Shown here: positions 6,037 to 13,318 of the stretch, in pieces
Numbering within the stretch: the first letter of the stretch is position 1
Layout: each line of letters starts with the position of its first letter
DNA from: an uncultured Roseiflexaceae bacterium
GTDB lineage: Bacteria > Chloroflexota > Chloroflexia > Chloroflexales > Roseiflexaceae
Assembly: GCA_937974195.1 (NCBI GenBank)
Contig: CALJIC010000115.1
Span: forward strand, 1-15,574
Length of the DNA: 15,574 nt
Direction: 5' to 3'
Made by a program: the position numbers and the translations under genes
Notes under the pieces: model-generated
The model's database searches: none
What the model saw: the letters and a program-made list of their open reading frames with translations, nothing else
What the model was told of the DNA's origin: nothing

Positions 6037-8775
6037 ATGGCTGTAGAGGCCACAACCGAGCTCGTCGAGCACCCCGTCGCGCGCCCCCGCGCGCTGCCGG
6101 CCTGGGCGCTGCCCGCGGCGCTGATCGTCGCGCTCGCGGGCCTCGCGCTGCTCGGCGGCCTGGCCCTGGCGCGGCCCGCCGTGCGCCTCGCTGTGAGCGA
6201 CGCCGGCGCCGAGCGCGTGCTCCGCGGCTTCAGCGACCTCGAGACGAGCGGCGATATGGTCTACCGCTGGTCGCTCCCGAAGTCCGCGCTGGTGTTCGGC
6301 GGGCTCGAGCGCGGGCCGGTGCTGCTCACGCTGCGCATGTCCGCGCCGCGGCCCGGCTACGCGCCCTACGCCGTCACCTACCTCACCGATGACGAGTGGC
6401 GCCTCGGCGACTTCGTCGTCACCACCGAGCAGCGCCGCTACCAGCTGCTCCTGCCGCCGGCCGCCGCCCCGGTCAAGCTCCGCTCGACGCCATTCGTCCC
6501 CGGCGAGAACGACCGCCGCCAGCTCGGGGTCGCCGTCACCCACATCTCCGCCGCGCCTACCGCGCTCACGCCCGCGCCGGAGGACGCCTGGACCACGCTC
6601 GGCGCGCCCCGCGCCGCCACGCTGCTGCTGCTGCCCCTCGTGGCGTACGGCGCCATGCTGGGCCTGGCGCGAGCATCCCGCCGGGTGGCCGCCGTCGCCG
6701 CCATCGCCGCCGCGCTGCCCTTCCCGGCGCTCATCGCCGCCCGCCCGCTGCGCGCCGCCGACCTGCTCCCCGAGACGTGGGTCCTGCCGGGCGCGCTCGC
6801 CGCCGTCCTGGGCCTGGCGGCCGCCGCGGACCTCGCGCGCGCGCCCCGGCGGCACATCGCCCGCGCCCTCCCGCGGCTCGGCGAGCGCGCCCAGGCCGCC
6901 CTGCTGCTGGCCGCCGCCCTCGCCCAGGGGCTGCTGTTCCTGCTGCTCATGCCGCCCTGGCAGCACTACGACGAGCCGGCGCACTTCGAGTACGCCCGCC
7001 TGATCGCCGACCGCGGCGCCCGCCCGGCCTACGGCGAGTACGACCTGGCGACCCGGCGCGAGATCACCGCCTCCATGGCCGAGCACGGCTTCTACGACCC
7101 GGAGATCCCCGCGCCGCCGCTGCTCAGCGACGCCGGCCTGTACCTCAGCGGCGGCGGCACCGCCACCGGGCACCAGCCGCCCTACTACCTGCTCGTGAGC
7201 CTGCCGCTGCGCCTGGCGCGCCACCTGGACGTCACCAGCCAGCTCTACCTGGCGCGCGCGGTCTCGCTGATCTTCTACCTCGTCGCCATCGCCGCCGCCA
7301 TCGGCGCCGCGCGCGACCTCGCGCCGCCCGGCAGCACCGTGCGCTGGCTCCTGCCGCTGGGCGTCGTGCTGTGCGCCAGCTACGCCGACCTGATGACCGC
7401 CGTCAACAACGACGGCATGGCGGCGGCCTTCTTCTCGCTCTTCCTGTGGGGCGCGGCGCGCACCGTGCGCCGTGGGCTGAGCTGGTGGCGTGTCGGCGGG
7501 ATGCTCGCCGCCGCGCTCGCCTCCGCGCTGGTCAAGAACACCGGCGCCGTCGCCCTGGCGCTCCTGCCCTGCGCCTGCGTCGTGGCGCTGTGGGCCGAGC
7601 GCGGCTGGCGCTGGCGCTGGCTCGTCGGCGGCGCGGCGGGCATGGCGGCCCTGGCGCTCGTCGCCGCGGTCGCCTGGGACGACGCGGCCTTCTGGTACCG
7701 CTGGTCCTGGCCCTCCCAGCCGCTCGCCACGCGCGCCGCCCGCGCCGATGCCCCGCTCGGCGAGCACGCGCTGCGCCTGACCGGGCTGCCGGGCGCGGAG
7801 TTCCAGCAGCTCTCCAACCCCGTGCTGCCCGGTGACCTGCAGGACGTGCGCGGGCGGCGCATCACCGTCGGCGCCTGGCTGTGGGCCGAGCGCCCCACGC
7901 TCGTCCGCCAGGGCGTGCTCGTCAACACCGGCGCGAGCGACACGCTGGTCGGCGAGGTCATCGAGATCGACGCCACGCCGCGCTTCGTCAGCTGGATCTA
8001 CTCCGTGCCGGAGGATGTCCAGCGGCTGCAGTACGCGGTCGCCATCGAGGGCGCGCCGGATGCGCCGCTGGACGTGTTCGTGGACGGCGCGGTGCTGGCG
8101 CGCGGCCGCTACGCCCTCGATCAGGCGCCATCCTTCGACGACGCGCGCGCGCAGGCCGGCGAGTGGGGCGGGCGCCGCTTCGAGAACCTGCTGCGCAACG
8201 CCTCCGCCGAGGAGAGCGGGCCGCGCTTCCGGCCCTGGCTCGACCAGGGGCTGGCCCGCTACGCCCGGCGCGCGCCGAGCACCACCCTCGTCTCGGTGCT
8301 GGACGCCGAGCGCACCTGGCAGCTGACTTTCCTGACGGTCGCGCCGTCCATGGTCGAGCTGTTCTTCAGCCGCTTCGGCTGGGGCTGGAGCCCGATGCCC
8401 GGCTGGGGCTGGGCGCTGGTGTTCCGCGCCTTCGCCGCGGCCGCGCTCGCCGGCTGCGTCCTGTGGCTGCTCCGGCCGCGCCCTGGCAGCGCGCCGCGGC
8501 TGCGCCCGGCGCTGGTGTTCCTCGGCCTGGCCGCGCTCGTCGTGTGGGGCAACGCGGTGATGCGCATCCACCCGCTGATCGACGTGGCGCAGCCGCTGAC
8601 CTCGGCGCGCTACGGCTTCCCGGCTATCATCCCGACCGTGCTGGCCCTCAGCGCCGGCTGGCTGGCCCTCTGGCCGGCCCGGCTGCGCGGCTACGCCCTC
8701 GCGCTGCTGATCGCGGGCATGCTCGCGCTCGAGGCGCTGGCGGTGGCGCGGATCTGGGCCTACTTCTACGGCTAG
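6037..8775 (+). CDS. GT-C-like multi-pass membrane glycosyltransferase (DUF2142/GT39-like) with inserted beta domains
   Basis: This is a 912-residue membrane protein. TM1 (about 22-48) is followed by an extracytoplasmic beta-rich segment (about 55-185). Several membrane helices then lead to PPWQHYDEPAHF. The Asp312-Glu313 pair in this first large external loop matches the acidic catalytic motif of GT-C enzymes that use polyprenyl-linked sugars. GHQPPYYLL (378-386) and the NNDG at 457-460 are also typical of DUF2142/GT39-like proteins. A second extracytoplasmic region (about 560-760) looks like one or two jelly-roll carbohydrate-binding folds: LRLTGLPG...GAWLWAE...DVFVDGAVLA, then ENLLRNASAEE. 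More helices close the protein (about 785-905). It probably transfers or handles sugars outside the membrane; substrate unknown. The ATG at 6037 follows a purine-rich stretch. The next gene starts 22 bases after the stop. Confidence 0.75.
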   Translation: MAVEATTELVEHPVARPRALPAWALPAALIVALAGLALLGGLALARPAVRLAVSDAGAERVLRGFSDLETSGDMVYRWSLPKSALVFGGLERGPVLLTLRMSAPRPGYAPYAVTYLTDDEWRLGDFVVTTEQRRYQLLLPPAAAPVKLRSTPFVPGENDRRQLGVAVTHISAAPTALTPAPEDAWTTLGAPRAATLLLLPLVAYGAMLGLARASRRVAAVAAIAAALPFPALIAARPLRAADLLPETWVLPGALAAVLGLAAAADLARAPRRHIARALPRLGERAQAALLLAAALAQGLLFLLLMPPWQHYDEPAHFEYARLIADRGARPAYGEYDLATRREITASMAEHGFYDPEIPAPPLLSDAGLYLSGGGTATGHQPPYYLLVSLPLRLARHLDVTSQLYLARAVSLIFYLVAIAAAIGAARDLAPPGSTVRWLLPLGVVLCASYADLMTAVNNDGMAAAFFSLFLWGAARTVRRGLSWWRVGGMLAAALASALVKNTGAVALALLPCACVVALWAERGWRWRWLVGGAAGMAALALVAAVAWDDAAFWYRWSWPSQPLATRAARADAPLGEHALRLTGLPGAEFQQLSNPVLPGDLQDVRGRRITVGAWLWAERPTLVRQGVLVNTGASDTLVGEVIEIDATPRFVSWIYSVPEDVQRLQYAVAIEGAPDAPLDVFVDGAVLARGRYALDQAPSFDDARAQAGEWGGRRFENLLRNASAEESGPRFRPWLDQGLARYARRAPSTTLVSVLDAERTWQLTFLTVAPSMVELFFSRFGWGWSPMPGWGWALVFRAFAAAALAGCVLWLLRPRPGSAPRLRPALVFLGLAALVVWGNAVMRIHPLIDVAQPLTSARYGFPAIIPTVLALSAGWLALWPARLRGYALALLIAGMLALEALAVARIWAYFYG

Positions 8776-8796
8776 CGCAGACAGAACGGGTGAAGC

Positions 8797-9384
8797 GTGG
8801 TGCAGCCCAGCCGACAGACGACAGCCTCCCGAGCCCGCCGGCAGCCGGCGGCGTTCATCGCCGCAGCGGCGCTCCTCGCGCTCCTGCTGGCCCTCGCCGC
8901 GCCCACGCTCCTGTGGGCCTACCACCTGGGCCGGGCCGGCGACCTGCTCCAGCGCGGGCTGGAGTGGCCCGCGCCGCGCTCCGCCGATAGCCTGCCCCTC
9001 GCGCGCGACCCGGAGGCCCTCGCGGCCGCGGCGCACGAGCTGGAGGCCGCCCGCGCCTGGAGGCCGGACCACCCGCACGCCTACCGCCTCGCCGGCCACC
9101 TGGCCCTGGCGCAGGGCGACTGGCAGGCGGCGGCCGGGCACCTGGAGGCCGCCCGCGCGCGCGCGCCGCGCAACCCGCTGATCGCGTGGGAGGCCGGGCT
9201 GGCCTACGAGCAGCTCTGGCGAGCCTCCGGGGACGACGCCCTGCGCGCCAAAATGGTCGACGCCTGGCGCGCGGCCGGGCTGGACGCCGGGGCGCTGAGC
9301 GCGCGCGCGCATGAGGCTGAGGACGCCGGGCAGGCGGCCGAGGCGTGGTACGCCCGCGCCGAGCTGCTCCAGGCCGGCCCCTGA
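8797..9384 (+). CDS. membrane-anchored TPR-repeat protein
   Basis: This 195-residue protein starts at GTG (8797), 22 bases after the preceding stop, so it is probably co-transcribed with the GT-C-like gene. It has a basic N-terminus (SRARRQ) and one hydrophobic segment (about 19-41, FIAAAALLALLLALAAPTLLWAY), so the rest should face outward. Helical repeats of TPR type cover about 75-145: ELEAARAWRPDHPHAYRLAG, then LALAQGDWQAAAGHLEAARARAPRNPLIAWEAGLAY. A partial repeat follows at 175-190. No catalytic motif is visible. A scaffold role next to the membrane enzyme is an inference. The start codon is uncertain since no strong ribosome site precedes it. Confidence 0.75.
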   Translation: MVQPSRQTTASRARRQPAAFIAAAALLALLLALAAPTLLWAYHLGRAGDLLQRGLEWPAPRSADSLPLARDPEALAAAAHELEAARAWRPDHPHAYRLAGHLALAQGDWQAAAGHLEAARARAPRNPLIAWEAGLAYEQLWRASGDDALRAKMVDAWRAAGLDAGALSARAHEAEDAGQAAEAWYARAELLQAGP

Positions 9385-9435
9385 GCCCTGCGACGTGCGC
9401 TCGTAGCACTGTCATCGTCCGCTCATCCGCCACCA

Positions 9436-9464
9436 TTCTCAATCGTACGATCGGCCCCTAGAAT
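9436..9464 (+). promoter_or_regulatory. promoter of the sigma-factor gene
   Basis: TTCTCA (9436-9441, four of six matches to the -35) and TAGAAT (9459-9464, five of six to the -10) are separated by 17 bases. The predicted start near 9471 gives a short leader containing AGGAGG. This is a housekeeping-type promoter, with no obvious sign of autoregulation. Confidence 0.5.
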
Positions 9465-9484
9465 ACGGGCAGCCGACGCATTGC

Positions 9485-9490
9485 AGGAGG
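9485..9490 (+). promoter_or_regulatory. ribosome binding site fixing the sigma-factor start
   Basis: AGGAGG, a perfect Shine-Dalgarno, sits 8 bases before the ATG at 9499. An in-frame TTG at 9481 lies upstream of it and is not the start. Confidence 0.75.
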
Positions 9491-9498
9491 ATGGTGAG

Positions 9499-10284
9499 AT
9501 GATGCAAGCGAGCCTTACTGCCCATCGTAGCGGACGACCCGGCGGCCCACCCCGCGCCCCTCGCATTCGCCACGAGCAGACGGGGGGCGCCCCATCCGAT
9601 CTGCCGCAGCCGGCGCATATGGACCTCGAGGCGCTCCGCCGCCGCTGCGTGCTGGAGAGCGAGCGCTTCTACCGCGGCCAGCCGCACGACACGCGCTACG
9701 CCTACGAGCTGTTCCGCCGGGCGCTGGTGGAGCGCAACGAGCTCGCCTGGGAGCACCTGTACAACCTCTACCGGCCGCTCGTCGAGAGCTGGGTGAAGCG
9801 CTCGGGGGCGTTCGCCAGCAGCGGCGAGAGCAGCGAGTACTTCGTCGGCCCGGCGTTCACCCGCTTCTGGCAGGCGGTCACGCCCGAGCGCTTCGCCTCG
9901 TTCCCGACGCTCGCCGCCCTGCTCCACTACCTCCAGCTCTGCTCCGGCTGCGTGGTGATCGACAGCGTCCGCGCCCAGTCGTGGGCCGAGATGCTGCCCG
10001 AGGAGGCCATCCCCTCGGGTCACCGCCGCAGGACCGCGCCGGACGAGGAGGCGGTGGACCGCATCAGCCGCCAGGAGTTCTGGCGCTTCATCGACTCGCA
10101 CCTGCGCGGCGAGGCCGAGCGCGTGGTGGTCTACGACTCCTTCGTGATGGGCATGAAGCCGGGCGACATCTTCGGCAGGCACCACCACCTGTTCTCCAGC
10201 GTCAGCGACGTCTACAACATCAAGCGCAACGTCCTCGGCCGCCTCAGCCGCAACCGCGACCTCCGGCGCATGGCGGGCCTGTAG
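9499..10284 (+). CDS. divergent sigma-70 family (ECF-like) sigma factor
   Basis: The protein has 261 residues. The first 40 are low-complexity and basic/Pro-rich, probably disordered. A region 2-like part spans about 78-160: AWEHLYNLYRPLVESWV resembles sigma 2.1. FTRFWQAV and LLHYLQLCSGCVVIDSVR follow the core-binding and -10 recognition helices of ECF factors. A region 4-like part covers about 190-256: VVVYDSFVMGMKPGDIFGRHHHLFSSVSDVYNIKRNVLGRL keeps the helix-turn-helix spacing but is far from the usual ECF wording. If functional it would direct RNA polymerase to a specific promoter set. The following gene encodes a zinc-finger protein of the kind that restrains such factors. The closest alternative is a sigma-like regulator without polymerase activity. 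An internal ATG at 9619 would remove the disordered tail. Confidence 0.72.
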   Translation: MMQASLTAHRSGRPGGPPRAPRIRHEQTGGAPSDLPQPAHMDLEALRRRCVLESERFYRGQPHDTRYAYELFRRALVERNELAWEHLYNLYRPLVESWVKRSGAFASSGESSEYFVGPAFTRFWQAVTPERFASFPTLAALLHYLQLCSGCVVIDSVRAQSWAEMLPEEAIPSGHRRRTAPDEEAVDRISRQEFWRFIDSHLRGEAERVVVYDSFVMGMKPGDIFGRHHHLFSSVSDVYNIKRNVLGRLSRNRDLRRMAGL

Positions 10285-10373
10285 AGCTGCCCCGCTGGCT
10301 CTCCAGGCCCCGGCGCATCTCCCCGTGTGTCATCGCCGCGACCGCCACCGGCGACACAAGTGCATTACGTCTT

Positions 10374-10382
10374 TGTTACAAT
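10374..10382 (+). promoter_or_regulatory. extended -10 promoter of the zinc-finger protein gene
   Basis: TGTTACAAT fits the extended -10 pattern; no good -35 is at the right distance. The predicted start near 10389 gives an 85-base leader. The partner can thus be made independently of the sigma gene. The 189-base gap (10285-10473) holds nothing else that I can support. Confidence 0.5.
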
Positions 10383-10473
10383 TGCTCCGGCAGCGCTGCT
10401 CAAAAAAGGGAGCGCCGCTCGTTCACTATGACGAGAGGCCATGGAGCCGACGTGCACCAAGCTGGAGCGTGTT

Positions 10474-11220
10474 ATGGACACCCACCGACCGGAGCAGACG
10501 CAGTGCAGCAGGCCGCCTGCGCTTGACGACCTCGATCTTATTGCGGCGGCCGATGGCGAGGCGCGCGCTGACGTCCTCAGCCACCTGGCTGTATGCGAAT
10601 ACTGTGCGAAGCGCGCGCACTCATTCGCCGCACTGCAGGCACTCCTGCGCCGGCGTCTCTTCCGCGCCTTCTGCCCTTCAACCGACGATCTGGTCGCCCA
10701 CCAGTACGGCCTGCTGCCGCGCGAGCGCGCCGCCTCGCTCAGGGCGCACCTCGCCGAGTGCCCGCACTGCGCAGGCGAGATGGAGATGATCGCCAGCGCA
10801 TCGCGCGATGTGCCGCCCGCACCCGCGCCGCGCCGCGTCGCCAAGCGCAGGCTCATCGCCGAGCTGCTCTCCTCGTGGGGGCCGAGGGAGCTCATGCCGC
10901 TGTACGGCGCCGCGCGCAGCATCGCGGGGGCGCAGTACGCCTACCGCGCCGATAACCTCGAGCTCACGCTGCACGTCGCGAAGGCCGCCGGGCAGCCCAA
11001 CCGGCTCGTGATGTCCGGCACGCTCGCCGCCGAGGACGACGGGCTCATGCAGCAGTTCGGCGAGGCGACGGCGACCCTGATCCGCGGCGACGATGTGCTC
11101 GCGGAGGTGCCGCTCGACGAGCTGGGCGGGTTCCTCTTCGACGACCTCCTGCCCGGGGAGTACAGCCTCGCGCTGCGCTTCAACGACACCGAGGTCATCG
11201 TGGAGTCGCTGATCGTGTAG
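10474..11220 (+). CDS. anti-sigma-like protein: two zinc knuckles plus C-terminal beta domain
   Basis: From the ATG at 10474 the protein has 248 residues. GGAG lies six bases upstream; an ATG at 10441 would add 11 residues but has a badly spaced ribosome site. Two ZAS-type motifs (H-x3-C-x2-C) are visible: His37-Cys41-Cys44 (HLAVCEYC) and His92-Cys96-Cys99 (HLAECPHC), each in a helical pair. They match zf-HC2 anti-sigma domains. No membrane segment is present, unlike most ZAS anti-sigma factors. Residues about 160-248 form a beta-rich domain ending GGFLFDDLLPGEYSLALRFN, close to the carboxypeptidase-regulatory/Cna-B-like wording. A soluble, metal- or redox-responsive regulator of the preceding sigma factor is the best guess. 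The partner relation rests on adjacency and the family. Confidence 0.72.
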   Translation: MDTHRPEQTQCSRPPALDDLDLIAAADGEARADVLSHLAVCEYCAKRAHSFAALQALLRRRLFRAFCPSTDDLVAHQYGLLPRERAASLRAHLAECPHCAGEMEMIASASRDVPPAPAPRRVAKRRLIAELLSSWGPRELMPLYGAARSIAGAQYAYRADNLELTLHVAKAAGQPNRLVMSGTLAAEDDGLMQQFGEATATLIRGDDVLAEVPLDELGGFLFDDLLPGEYSLALRFNDTEVIVESLIV

Positions 11221-11431
11221 GGCTGGGGCGTGCCAGCGGCCTGGCGGCGCGGGGGAGCCGGTTCCGCCGCACCGCGGGGCAGGGGCGGCGCACGTGGGAG
11301 CGCCGCCGGCCCTCTCGCTGTCGAGACGCTGGACGGGCAGAGGTTGGCTCCGGCACCGGCTTCGGATGTGAAGACGCGTTCGTTTCGCGAAGCGAGAACA
11401 GCCGCTGCTTCGGCTGGCGAGCGGCACACAA

Positions 11432-11464
11432 AGGGCCGAGGCAGCGCTGAACTGCCCCGGCCCT
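11432..11464 (-). terminator. intrinsic terminator of the GAPDH gene
   Basis: A 13-bp stem (11432-11444 with 11452-11464) has a single A-C mismatch and a 7-base loop. On the minus strand it is followed by TTTGTGT, about 25 bases after the GAPDH stop. On the plus strand no T-tract follows, so it mainly serves GAPDH. The rest of the 268-base gap (11221-11488) contains GC-rich short inverted repeats but no gene that I can support. Confidence 0.6.
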
Positions 11465-11488
11465 GCGACTTGCTGCCTGGCTAGACGC

Positions 11489-12532
11489 CTACTCCTCGAA
11501 CCCCTCGGCGACATACGCCGCGAGATCCGCCACCCGCGTCGCGTAGCCCCACTCGTTGTCGTACCAGGCGACCACCTTGAACATATTGCCGCCGACGCAC
11601 ATCGTGAGCGGCAGGTCCACCGTGGCCGAGGCCGTCGAGCCGATGAAGTCGGTCGAGACCAGCTCCTCCTCGCTGACCTCCAGGATGCCCTCCAGCTCGT
11701 CGCTCTGGGCCGCCTCGCGGAACGCCTCGTTGATCTCGTCCACCGACGCGCCGCGCTCCAGCTCGACGACGAAGTCCACCAGCGAGACCGTCGCCGTCGG
11801 CACGCGCACCGCGAATCCGTCGAACTTGCCGCGCAGCTCGGGGATCACCAGCGCCAGGGCCCTGGCCGCCCCGGTGGTGGTCGGGACGATGTTCATCGCC
11901 GCCGAGCGGGCGCGGCGCAGATCCTTGTGGACGTTGTCCTGCAGGTTCTGGTCCATCGTGTAGGAGTGGACCGTCGTCATCAGGCCGCGTGCGATGCCGA
12001 AGCGGTCGTGGAGCACCTTCGCCACCGGCGCGAGGCAGTTGGTGGTGCAGGAGGCGTTCGAGATGACGTGGTGGACGGCGTGGTCGTAGCGGTCCTCGTT
12101 CACGCCGAGGCAGATCGTGAGGTCCTCGCCCTTGGCGGGGGCGGTGATGATCACCTTCTGCGCCCCGGCGCGGATGTGGGCGCGCGCCTGCTCGGCGTCG
12201 GTGAAGCGGCCGGTCGACTCGATCACGATATCGACGTCCATCTCCCGCCACGGGAGCTTCGCCGGGTCGCGCTCGGAGAGGGCGGCGACGGTGAAGCGCC
12301 GCTCCTGGTCGTCGGCGTCGTAGAAGGTCACGCTGAGGCTGCCCTCAGCGGCCTCCACCTCACCCTCGAACGCGCCGTAGGTCGAGTCGTAGCGCAGGAG
12401 ATGGGCCAGGGTCTGGGTGTCGGTCAGGTCGTTGATCGCCACCACCTCCAGGTCGTCGGGGTAGCGCTCGAGCATAGCCTTGAAGCTCTGGCGCCCAATG
12501 CGGCCAAAGCCGTTAATAGCAACGCGTGCCAT
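11489..12532 (-). CDS. gap: glyceraldehyde-3-phosphate dehydrogenase, type I, NAD-dependent
   Basis: This 347-residue enzyme oxidises and phosphorylates glyceraldehyde 3-phosphate to 1,3-bisphosphoglycerate in glycolysis, and runs the reverse reaction in gluconeogenesis or carbon fixation. The N-terminal Rossmann fold starts VAINGFGRIGR; INDLTD has the Asp (about 35) that favours NAD. The catalytic Cys162 lies in SNASCTTNCLAP, and the activating His189 is in TVHSYTMDQNLQD. ATGAARALA and the C-terminal WYDNEWGYATRV are also present, and the length is normal. AGGAG lies seven bases before the ATG. The gene has its own promoter and terminator, so it is a single-gene unit, divergent from the CvpA-like gene and not part of the polysaccharide operons. 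Confidence 0.97.
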   Translation of the reverse strand: MARVAINGFGRIGRQSFKAMLERYPDDLEVVAINDLTDTQTLAHLLRYDSTYGAFEGEVEAAEGSLSVTFYDADDQERRFTVAALSERDPAKLPWREMDVDIVIESTGRFTDAEQARAHIRAGAQKVIITAPAKGEDLTICLGVNEDRYDHAVHHVISNASCTTNCLAPVAKVLHDRFGIARGLMTTVHSYTMDQNLQDNVHKDLRRARSAAMNIVPTTTGAARALALVIPELRGKFDGFAVRVPTATVSLVDFVVELERGASVDEINEAFREAAQSDELEGILEVSEEELVSTDFIGSTASATVDLPLTMCVGGNMFKVVAWYDNEWGYATRVADLAAYVAEGFEE

Positions 12533-12567
12533 GGTGCGGCTCCTCCCTGCTCTCAGGCAACCGGATC

Positions 12568-12576
12568 ATTATAGCA
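12568..12576 (-). promoter_or_regulatory. extended -10 promoter of GAPDH
   Basis: On the minus strand 12576-12568 reads TGCTATAAT, a perfect extended -10. The predicted start near 12561 leaves a leader of about 28 bases containing GGGAGGAG (12547-12540). No good -35 lies 17 bases upstream, since that space holds the divergent promoter. Confidence 0.68.
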
Positions 12577-12585
12577 CGCGCCGTA

Positions 12586-12594
12586 TGCTACAAT
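12586..12594 (+). promoter_or_regulatory. extended -10 promoter of the CvpA-like gene
   Basis: TGCTACAAT fits the extended -10 pattern with one base off consensus. The predicted start near 12601 is followed by GAGG (12617-12620), eight bases before the ATG at 12629. It forms an imperfect palindrome with the GAPDH promoter, with only nine bases between the two elements. Confidence 0.6.
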
Positions 12595-12628
12595 AGCGCA
12601 TACGACAGGCTCTGTTGAGGTACGCGCT

Positions 12629-13255
12629 ATGGCACTGGCGCTGACGCTTGCGGTCGCGGTCGCTATCTTCGTCCCTGCGTTGGTTGGCTACTGGCGCGAG
12701 CCGCGGCGCGGGGTGGTGGCGCTGGCCGGCACGCTGCTCGGGGCGACGCTGGCGGATTTCTGGGCCGCCCGCTGGGGGCGGGACCTCGCGCGCAGCCTGG
12801 GGGGCGACGAGAGCGCGCTCACCTTCGTGCTGAGCGCGGCGCTGCTGGCGGCGAGCGCGCTGGTGATCGGCTACGGGGGCGGCGTGCTGCTCCCGCCCGG
12901 CCGGGGCCGCCCGGGCGTGCCGGCCCGCCTGCTCGGCGCGCTGCTCGGGCTGCTGAACGGCGGGCTGATCGCCGGCTACACGCTGCGCTACTCGGCCGCC
13001 GCGAGCCCCGGCTTCGCCGCAGAGATGCGCACGATCCCGCTCGCGGAGATCGTGCACGATGGGCTGCCGCTGTTCTTCCTGGGGCTCGCGGCCGTGCTGG
13101 CGACGATGATCATCGTCCGCCGCGTGATCCAGCTCGCGCGGCGCCCGCGGCCCCAGCCGGCTCCGGCGGCCGCGGCGGCCCAGCCGGCTCCGCCGCCGTC
13201 GAGGCCTGCGGCCGCCCCACCCCCGAAGGAAGTCCAGCGGAAGAGCGCGGAGTAG
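12629..13255 (+). CDS. CvpA-like multi-pass membrane protein with Pro/Ala-rich tail
   Basis: This 208-residue protein has four predicted membrane segments: about 2-20, 28-45, 66-88 (TFVLSAALLAASALVIGYGGG) and 148-168, plus a Gly-rich hydrophobic stretch (LLGALLGLLNGGLIAGYTLR) near 105-124. That stretch and RGVVALAGTLLGATLADFWA recall CvpA/colicin V production-type proteins, in which a helix before LLGALLGLL is common. The last 40 residues are Pro/Ala/Arg-rich, cytoplasmic and probably disordered. CvpA-family proteins help envelope homeostasis in other bacteria; the role here is not visible from sequence. The assignment is tentative; an unrelated small membrane protein is possible. Confidence 0.6.
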   Translation: MALALTLAVAVAIFVPALVGYWREPRRGVVALAGTLLGATLADFWAARWGRDLARSLGGDESALTFVLSAALLAASALVIGYGGGVLLPPGRGRPGVPARLLGALLGLLNGGLIAGYTLRYSAAASPGFAAEMRTIPLAEIVHDGLPLFFLGLAAVLATMIIVRRVIQLARRPRPQPAPAAAAAQPAPPPSRPAAAPPPKEVQRKSAE

Positions 13256-13297
13256 CCGGCGCCGCGCGGGTCCGCGGGATGTCGCAGGCGGCGCCGG
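13256..13297. terminator. GC-rich inverted repeat between convergent genes
   Basis: A 10-bp perfect stem (13256-13265 with 13288-13297) starts right after the CvpA-like stop codon. The 22-base loop can fold further (GCGG/CCGC). No T-tract follows on either strand, so termination is only possible, not certain. It lies 22 bases from the convergent stop at 13319. Confidence 0.35.
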
Positions 13298-13318
13298 GGA
13301 CGCGGTGCGGGCTGCGTG

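Noticed and set aside
4233..6053. 606-codon open frame on the minus strand over the sugar transferase
   Set aside because: Same cause: low-complexity product without motifs, against a plus-strand gene with a complete, recognisable domain set.
5713..9312. 1199-codon open frame on the minus strand
   Set aside because: It runs opposite to the GT-C-like and TPR genes, which have clear family motifs and membrane segments. Its product is a low-complexity Arg/Gly/Ala/Glu-rich string with no domains. Long antisense frames are common when codon third positions are mostly G or C.
10327..10357. possible terminator hairpin after the sigma gene
   Set aside because: The stem (GTGT...CGCCG with CGGCG...ACAC) needs a 3-base bulge and no T-tract follows; too weak to call.
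13141..13250. Pro/Ala-coding repeats at the end of the CvpA-like gene as a tandem repeat
   Set aside because: The repeat is only compositional (GCC, CCG, GCG codons), with no fixed unit.
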